A stretch of 64,000 bases of DNA from Blastocatellia bacterium (GTDB lineage Bacteria; Acidobacteriota; Blastocatellia; Chloracidobacteriales; JADJPF01), in assembly GCA_016713405.1 (NCBI GenBank), contig JADJPF010000029.1, positions 7,041-71,040 of the forward strand, read 5' to 3'. The notes under the pieces are model-generated. The model was not told the origin of the DNA. It did no database searches and was given only the letters and a program-made list of their open reading frames with translations. Positions within the stretch are counted from its first letter, which is position 1. Each line of letters begins with the position of its first letter. Made by a program: the position numbers and the translations under genes. This document shows positions 57,264 to 64,000 of this stretch, piece by piece.

Positions 57264-58184
57264 CTAAGATGGACATATGCACCTTTGTTCAATATCTTTT
57301 AGTTTGATTTCAACACAATCAACTTGTTTTGCTGTGTTTGGAATTAAATAGTATTGAGAAATATTTTCCCAATCTTTATCTCTTAAAGTTACAATACCAT
57401 AAAAAATAGCTCACCCAGGAATTTCCTATTTTGGAGCTAGCTGATTCTTGAGTCAATTTATTCATAGAAATATTTGCATATTCATCATCAAGTTCAAACC
57501 CAAGGTAATTTCTGCCTAGTCTCCTAGCTGCAACTGCTGTAGTTCCTGTTCCTGAAAATGGATCAAATACAATATCTCCTTCATCCGTTGACATTAAAAT
57601 AACACGTTCTAAAAGATGTATTGGAAGTTGACAAGGGTGATCGTCCCTATATTTGTTATGTTTAACTCGGTGAATGTCTGTCCACATCTGAAACAAGGGC
57701 CCAAAAGGATGCAGAGCAGCTTTTTACCTCCGTAATCTTTTTGTAGGTAATTACATTTTCGACAACGTTTATGTGGATATCTAATTTCATAAAACTTATT
57801 TTTCTTTGTATCTTTTGCATAATAAAGCATTCCATAATGTGAGGGTTGCAAGGTTTTCCCATCGGCATAGTAGGTGCGTCCCAGCAAATCCAATGCTTAA
57901 AATCAGCTATTTTATTAAGCATAGAGGAATAATACGTCAGCCATTTTGGAATATTATGTAAGAAAATAGATCCTGTTGGTTTAGTTACACGCACTGTTTC
58001 TTTAATCCATTGTTACACCAATCTAAATAATCTTGGATAATAAGGCTATCTTTATGGGAGTTATATTTTTTTTTAGGTTAAATGGAGGATCTGCAAAAAG
58101 TTATATCTACACTTTCATCAGGGATTAACTTAAATAATTCTATACAGTCGCCTTTTATGATTTTATTAAGATATTATCAATCAT
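57264..58184 (-). pseudogene. Type II-like DNA methyltransferase, frameshifted
   Basis: An amino-methyltransferase (N6-adenine or N4-cytosine) that would modify DNA at a specific site. Pieces in order from the ATG at 58184: KIIKGDCIELFKLIPDESV, the catalytic DPPF in ADPPFNLKKKY, WIKETVRVTKPTGSIFLHN, HWICWDAPTMPMGKP, HPFGPLFQMWTDIHRVKHN, then the cofactor motif FDPFSGTGTTAVAARRLGR, ending with ELDDEYANISMNKL and a C-terminal tail. DPPF before FSGTGT is the beta-group order. Several one-base indels interrupt it. No restriction endonuclease gene is adjacent; an insertion sequence starts 38 bases upstream. The recognition sequence cannot be told. Confidence 0.8.
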
Positions 58185-58221
58185 TTTGGAAATTCCTTAA
58201 TTAAGGAAGTTTTAAATCATT

Positions 58222-59344
58222 ACTGATCTTACGCAGCCTGTGTAAAGTATTGAATTAAATAGGAATGTGTAGGAACAGCATCAGGAAATAAGGAACGCCT
58301 TATGGAATAAGGAGTTAAGCCAGTGGAAGCAGATTCGGCTTCTAAGCAGCAAAAGCCATCAAGCAAAGATGAAGATGAGCAATCTGAGCAGTTTTGGAAT
58401 GAGAAGGGTTTTTAGCCCAAGCAAGTTGGAATTTTAAGACTTTGAAAGTTTCTTCAATTAATTGACGGCTAGCATAGCGAAGCTTAATATCTTGGATAGA
58501 TAGGCTAAGGTCATTACTAGCGAGAAATCTAGAGCCGTCTTTTTACTACTAAAACCTCAATAGAACCTGACAATTTTCCTATACCATGTCCATAGCGATA
58601 AGGCCAATGCTTACGTAATTGCTTATCTGCAAACTTTCGATTACTTTCAATCTACTTATGAATTTCCATCCATATTTTTCTATTTGCTTAAGAAATTTTT
58701 GGAAGCATACCAGCTATCAAATAATACGTAAGAGGGCTTAAACCCAATTATTTTAGCCCATCTCAACATTTTTGATGCTAATACTATTTGCTATGCCTTC
58801 CTTTTTACCCAAACTTTTATTCCTAAAGGCACTTTCACTACTCCATTTGTCCATAATATCATTACGACGTTTATTCCTTGCAGTGTTTTCTTTAGGCTAC
58901 TACTATACACCCAACTTACCCCAAATATCTTCTGTCCGTATTTTTTTAGCACAGTATCATCTATTATCAAATATCCTTTTGTCATATTTCCTATTAGTTT
59001 TTTCGCAAATATTTCACACAGGGAGTGTTGGCCAGTGACATTTACTTTGCAGCATTCTACTTATCTGATCATGACTGACTCCTTTATACCAACTTGCTAG
59101 TTCTACACTATTTGTCCTTGTATCTCTGTATATTATCGCTATCATATAAAGTATCATTATCAGGGTCATTGGTTTTTCCGTATGAAAAATTGATTAATAC
59201 CCTGATAATACTATAACTTACATTTTCTTTATAACCCTATTTCCTCAAACCCCCTATGAAATCCATTCTTGAGTTATTTCTTCTACTTCTTTGGTACTAA
59301 CCTCTTTATTTCTTCACTACTTATTCTTACTGCGTAAGATCAGT
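58222..59344. mobile_element. Insertion sequence, 15-bp terminal inverted repeats, CATT target duplication
   Basis: ACTGATCTTACGCAG at 58222-58236 and its exact inverse complement at 59330-59344 bound a 1123-bp element. CATT occurs directly outside both ends (58218-58221 and 59345-59348) as a 4-bp target duplication. The interior holds one DDE transposase on the minus strand, ending inside the left repeat. Perfect repeats and duplication indicate a recent insertion. The IS lies between the methyltransferase start and the membrane-protein stop; I compare it with IS4/IS701-like elements but do not fix a family. Confidence 0.88.
58229..59169 (-). pseudogene. DDE transposase of the insertion sequence, frameshifted
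   Basis: Frames join to about 310 residues starting at the ATG at 59169 (MTLIMILYMIAIIYRD), then SVELASWYKGVSHDQISRML, KGYLIIDDTVLKKYGQ (first catalytic Asp), LQGINVVMILWTNGVVKVPL, YVLFDSWYASKKFLKQI (second Asp), KFISRLKSNRKFADKQL, RQLIEETFKVLKF (Glu) and KNPSHSKTAQIAHLHL, to a stop at 58229 inside the terminal repeat. At least four one-base changes break it, yet residues needed for catalysis are present. Either the sequence is inaccurate here or the element became inactive very recently. Confidence 0.8.
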
Positions 59345-59346
59345 CA

Positions 59347-60120
59347 TTATATCGTTTGGGAAAAGGTCTTTTCTCCTCCTGCTTGACGAGCTTTTAGGTA
59401 AAAAAGCGCGTAACCTATTCCAATTATTGGACAAAGTAGAGTACAAATAACAATACTTAAAATAATTCCTAAAGAAACAGTAGTTATTTCAATGGCAATA
59501 TCTGAGGAAGTACGGCTATAGCTTATATGGTTAATAAATGACCAACCCAGCATAATTGCTAAAATTGAAACATTTATCATTACAAATACAAATAAAGGAA
59601 AAATTTTTCCTATACTACCTTCTAGTTTTTCTACTAAAGCTTTAGAGCGATCCAAAGCAGCTTGACCTTCTAGGTTTTCCCCAAAGCGTGACGGGAGAAT
59701 AAAGCCATTTTCCCGCTAAAAGTCTTTTCTAAGTGTTAAGCCTGTTATAGTTATTAAAAATCAAGTTATTTACCCAATAAGGCCAAGTATTAGGGTTTAT
59801 TGGCAAAGAAGAATTAACTATTATAGGAATTGCAACATAGAGGAAAGGTCCGTGTGCGCAAATAAAGATCCGATAACAAACGCCTTAAATCCTTGCCTAA
59901 AAGCTTGATAAACAACCCTTTCTTAAAAGCAATTGCAGGATATTCAATAAAAAGTATACCATTCGCACAATTAAACTACCTGTAAACCGCATTGTTAATA
60001 CTTTCGAAGTGATAAAGAAAATAATAATAGCATGAATTATTTTTAAGCTTATGAAATGCTGGAATTTGTATTCCCATAAAAATGCTACAATCCCCAAACA
60101 TCATTGTCAATATAACCAAG
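59347..60120 (-). pseudogene. Membrane protein or membrane tail of the adjacent kinase, broken
   Basis: The last part reads SRFGENLEGQAALDRSKALVEKLEG, then hydrophobic segments (IFPLFVFVMINVSILAIMLGW and ITTVSLGIILSIVICTLLCPIIGIGYALFYL), ending KARQAGGEKTFSQTI with a stop at 59347. Upstream pieces contain further hydrophobic stretches (IVAFLWEYKFQ, IIHAIIIFFITSKV) in shifted frames. The stop lies within the IS target duplication. It directly follows the broken kinase at 60165-61317 on the same strand, so the two may be one kinase with a multi-pass membrane domain, about 650 residues. No family recognised. Confidence 0.55.
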
Positions 60121-60164
60121 AAAAGCTAACGAACAAAAGGAAAAAAAAATGCTCGCTATATAAA

Positions 60165-61317
60165 CTAATTGCCTGACGCAAGAATGCACTTTCCCCCACT
60201 AGCATTGGCTCGAAATGTTGCCGCAAATGCCATTGCATCGGGCGGACGATCTTTTGGATCTTTTGCCAATGCTGACATAACTAAATTGACTATGGGTTCA
60301 GAAATTAAAATATTTTTTGTTGTAATGGTGGTGGTAGGGTAGTTGTATGGATGAACCACAAAGATAAATATTACCTTGAAAAGGGGTTTCACCTGCTAGC
60401 ATTTGCAAATCACGACACCAAGGCTATAAATATCTGATCGTCCATCTAAGTTTTGTTCTCCGCTACATTGTTTCAAGCGACATAGTAAAGCGGTCCGTTC
60501 CAAGCAGATCCCCAACTTGTGTAAGGCTATTATCAGCATTAGTGCTATTGTTATCATTACTAGCTGTCAAGCGAGGCTGAATAACTTTTGTCTCGCTTTC
60601 GTGAGAATCTTCTTTTTCATTTTCTGGGGTTGAAGCGTAATTTCACTGGCAAAGGATACGGATTCGGTTGAAGAAGTATTAACTAAAGTTTTGGAAGAAG
60701 TTTTAAGAGATATTTAACAGGATTTTTTTCTCAGGGTTTATTTATTATTCCTGCATGGCATATTGGGCCGCAGTTTAGCTAGTCCAAAGTCTAAGATTTT
60801 GACATTGTAGCTACCGGCGTCCATTTGGTTCTAACCAAACATTATCAGGCTTTAAGTCCCGGTGAATTATTCCTGCAGGTGTGCTGTACGAATCGCCAAA
60901 CAAATTTGCTCAACTATATCAGTAATAAGCTCCTAGGGGTAGCTTCCTTTTGCTTAATTAAATTACCTAAATTACTACCTACTTAGGTATATTCCATCAC
61001 CATATAAGCAAGTATGTCATCTCGAAAGGTTGTAAAACCAAAATCACTAATATTTACAACGTTTGGATAGGAAGTGAATCCCATAGCTTCATCTCACGCT
61101 TAAAACGCTCTACAAAGCTAGTATTGCTCATAAATTGAGGCGTAACAACTTTAAGCGCGACTAATCGCTTTGTCCCAAGATGAGTAGCTAGACAGACAGC
61201 CCCCATTCCACCTTGACCAAGTTGCTTGTCTATACGATATTTCCCATCTAATACTTCATTTATAAGCTGTAAGGAATTAAACATAACGTAGTTGATTTTG
61301 ATTAAATAAAAATGCAC
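60165..61317 (-). pseudogene. Ser/Thr protein kinase, frameshifted
   Basis: Pieces from the ATG at 61317: VLDGKYRIDKQLGQGGMGAV, LVALKVVTPQFMSN with the ATP lysine, MVMEYT, then, in other frames, GIIHRDLKPDNVWLEPNGR-like catalytic loop, KILDFGLA-like segment, SDIYSLGVV and LVMSALAKDPKDRPPDAMAF. All Hanks kinase motifs are traceable, so the domain was complete. More than six one-base indels or stops interrupt it. It is the fifth kinase gene of this window; its C-terminal membrane part may continue to 59347. Divergent from the receptor at 61465. Confidence 0.75.
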
Positions 61318-61464
61318 TTAATAAAATATAAATAGGTACTTTTATGTGTTAGGCTGCAAATTTTATGTCAGTCTTTCTAAATTAAAATATAATTATTTCA
61401 TCGGACCACAACCAGCTAAAGAATGTTCACAATGTTTACTAGGATTAAGGCTAAACCAAGTTAA

Positions 61465-64000
61465 TTAAATTAAGTTTCATTACTTCCTTACTAATAATTG
61501 CTGATACTGCTACTAGCTCAATCATCAGAGCAACTTCAAACCATTGGTATAGTACAAAAGATAGTCAAGGAGCAGTAATTAGTGTAATGGGCAATCCAAA
61601 TTAAAAAAGAAGACACTAATTTAGTATTTTCTACTAATTCATCTAACAGTAAACTTATTTGCCAACACAACTACCAATTATAGTACTCTTATAAACTTGG
61701 TGGCATACTCAACAGGTTTTTCAACTGCTACAACAACATTAATTTTAACTGTTGGGACTACAGCACTTGTTGACATTGGAGCTAGAACCAGGCAATACAT
61801 CAGATTTTATTACAGTTAATAGCGAAACACTTTGCTACTGTACGCACAGAAAGTAGTACAAATATAACTGGAGAAAAATTAGTAGTTTGCCTACCAACCA
61901 ACGAAATTTACCGCCAGACTTTACTTTAACAGTTGGGCAGAGCGGCGCATGGATAGAAATCCTTCCCAATGGAACAACAGCGATCATAGGAATTTCTTTT
62001 AATGGTCAAACTGCAAGAGGAAACAATCTCCATTATTGATGGAATAAGCAATAACGATATCCCTACGGTGCAGCATTGTACAACTTTTAGTCAGTGGAAG
62101 CAATATGCGAATTTCAAGTTGTGTCTGATGGTTATTCTGCCGAATTTGGCCGAGCATCCGAGGAATAATCAATATTGTTACTAAAACAGGTAGCAATGAT
62201 TTATGGCAGTGTATTTGGCTTTTTTCAACAACAAAATTAGTGTTAGAGAAGCGTTTACTGCCCTAAAAAAGTGCTCTCTTTTCGCCAATATCAAACGGTT
62301 TTACTTTTATATTCGCTTAAAAAGACAAAGCTTTTTTCTTTATTTAACTTGAGCTAGGCTTTCTGTTAAACAAAAAACAATTGTGTCAATTAGTGATCGT
62401 GTTGTATCTGTGCACGTCGCCGGGCGATATCCCCTAGCACTTGAGCAATCTCTTTTTCTATTGGAAATAGCCTAGTTTTAGCATCGCAGCGGATATCAAC
62501 CTTTCACCTTTTAACCGTCTAGCCGTCCGTTTTAATGGAGGCTATAAATATAATGCAGTTTTGAAACAGCCGCAGACGTACTTGGCGGCTTTAGTTAGGT
62601 GAAACCTCTAGCGGCATTCAACGCCTAGATGATTATAGTTTTGCTGCTAATAATATTTACAAATACAAACCTTAATTTTGTTAATGAAGCACGATTTCTC
62701 AAAAGCCGACCGTAACTCAAAAAAGTTGATCCTGTGGATGTTAATAATCCTGCTACTCAACTTTGATACGATCAAGGACGTAATTTTTGGCCGTAATATT
62801 GTTTTACCTTTATTAACCCAGTGATGGACGTTTTTTTTCATTTGTTTGATACTGTTTCATTAATTCGAGATCGCCATCAAATTAAATTTGGAGTGAGATT
62901 TTTTTCATTTTTAATTACTTTGGAGAGAAACAGGACTTTACAACCTCTTAAAGGCGGTTTAGCCGTCTTTGCTCCAATAGACTTTGCTCAAGCTTCTGTA
63001 TATTCCATGACTTCCATTTTTGATGGGCCAGCAACTTTTGACCCTGCTGGTGCCAGATTCAGTGTGCAAAATAATTCCTTGACTGCCTTTTTCTGGGTTT
63101 GTTGCCATTTTATTTCTTCCGGTTTTCCTGCTAATTATCTCTTAATAAGTTTAGCTTTACCAGCAGTTTTTATTCAAGGTTTTGGAAACAGTAATGTTTC
63201 AACTCAAACAAATCCTTTTCTACCTTTATTCAAGATGATTTTAGATTGAAAGAAAATTTACTTGTAAAATTAGGCTTGTTATGATTTTTCTGGTGTGACT
63301 TCATGTCCCAAAGAAGCACCACAACCCTAGTCTCCCTTTGTCTATCCCTATTATATCTCAAACACCTCCTAAATTACAAATTCCTAGCTAATTATGGGAT
63401 ATTTTGGCTCTCCTGTAGTTGCAACAGGTTGTGACGGCTACTTTATTTTCCTCTGTAATAGCTATAAAGTTGTTGTGTTTCTTTCCTTTTCAATAATTCC
63501 TTTTTCGCTCCCTAATCATCGTTTTGCTGATCGTCTCAAAATATTCCTTCAACAGTTCCTTTTATAGCTCAATTTAGCCAAACATTTAGCCTTCAACCTG
63601 ATTATAGCAATGCTCATACACTCCAACAAGTAAGGCTTTAAGCAGTTAGTTGTCATTACAGACTTAATAACTTTCAATACTGCTATTGAGCTAAGTTATC
63701 TCTATGTTCGAGGTGCTAAATTAACTGCCTAACTAAATATTAACCCTATAGTTAGACCTATTGCTACGACCCTATGACAAGTGTAATTATAGGCCATAAT
63801 GATCCAAGTCAAGGCGACATAATCCAATTTCAATCAGCTTTTGATAGCTAATACCATGCTGAACTATTTTAGAACGTAGGCTAATTAAAACTTTAATTTT
63901 TTAGCAAGTTATATTTTCAAATCTATTGATAATGAAGCTGATTTGCATACGCCCTGATATTCAACCAGCACCAAATAACCCATTAAAACCACAGGATGAG
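61465..64000 (+). pseudogene. Third Oar-like outer-membrane receptor, broken and cut by window end
   Basis: Pieces across shifting frames match the two intact receptors: GAVISV near the signal end, then TALVDIG-like regulatory-domain end, LPPDFTLTVGQSGAWIEIL, ISFNGQTARGNNL near 62000, CEFQVVSDGYSAEFGRAS near 62110-62160, RDRHQIKFGVRFFSF (62862 on), APIDFAQA, ALPAVFIQGFGNSNVSTQ, and towards the edge NPIVRPI-like and a final DIQPAPNNPLKPQDE-like end. The overall order is preserved, so it is a third family member on the opposite strand; more diverged than copies 1 and 2. It continues past the right edge. Confidence 0.75.

Noticed and set aside
57264..58184. The methyltransferase as the enzyme acting on the GATC cluster at 1.4-4.3 kb
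   Set aside because: Its recognition sequence cannot be read from the protein and the two loci are 53 kb apart; a link is pure speculation.
53300..64000. Reading the whole right-hand block as an accepted genomic island of pseudogenes
   Set aside because: Motifs are too well preserved and the insertion sequence ends are perfect; the block is kept as a finding with sequence error as the leading explanation.

Overview
The window is AT-rich (about one third G+C by eye) bacterial chromosome or large-replicon DNA. Very large Oar-like outer-membrane receptors with an N-terminal carboxypeptidase-regulatory fold, repeated serine/threonine kinases (some fused to an AAA ATPase and TPR repeats), a giant NHL/IPT secreted protein, a DUF4920 lipoprotein, an S9A prolyl oligopeptidase and an M48 peptidase together resemble low-GC Acidobacteriota (Blastocatellia-like). 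That placement is inference; there is no rRNA in the window.

Layout. 0-1.4 kb: a kinase running off the left edge and a STAS anti-sigma antagonist. 1.4-4.3 kb: a parA gene and a winged-helix DNA-binding gene embedded in a dense field of GATC/TGATCA sites, the most unusual intact part of the window and a candidate partition/replication locus. 4.5-9.3 kb: HDOD protein, giant kinase-ATPase-TPR regulator and pterin dehydratase, co-oriented. 9.4-20.9 kb: two tandem Oar-like receptors, a small LuxR-type regulator and a 1301-residue NHL-repeat protein, all on the minus strand. 21-29 kb: DUF4920 lipoprotein, ADP-ribosylglycohydrolase, class IV aminotransferase, EamA transporter, then the housekeeping set ebfC-recR and ruvB. 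29-34.3 kb: glycosyltransferase, then a three-gene unit with a SUV3-like RNA helicase, a P-loop kinase and a zinc-ribbon membrane protein. 34.3-46 kb: a peroxiredoxin with an in-frame UGA at its catalytic position, proline/glutamate metabolism (P5C dehydrogenase next to glutamyl-tRNA synthetase), tRNA-Ser(GCU), a kinase with an in-frame TAG, an SRPBCC protein, a LytS/LytR-type two-component pair behind an acyltransferase, rpiA with a HAD phosphatase, and tRNA-Leu(UAA). 46-53 kb: M48 peptidase, prolyl oligopeptidase, a GT-C type membrane glycosyltransferase and RtcB.

From about 53.3 kb to the right edge the character changes: every recognisable gene (rtcB, an HD-domain gene, a kinase-ATPase-TPR gene, a DNA methyltransferase, the transposase of an insertion sequence, a kinase with a membrane tail and a third Oar-like receptor) is cut by many one-base indels and in-frame stops while its catalytic motifs remain readable. 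The insertion sequence (58222-59344) still has perfect 15-bp terminal inverted repeats and a 4-bp CATT target duplication although its transposase is frameshifted. This suggests that much of the damage is low consensus quality near an assembly end; genuine decay is the alternative.

Functionally the window combines signalling (five Ser/Thr kinase genes, STAS, HDOD, LytTR, LuxR), cell-envelope interaction (three receptors, NHL protein, peptidases), and recombination/RNA metabolism (recR, ebfC, ruvB, SUV3-like helicase, rtcB).
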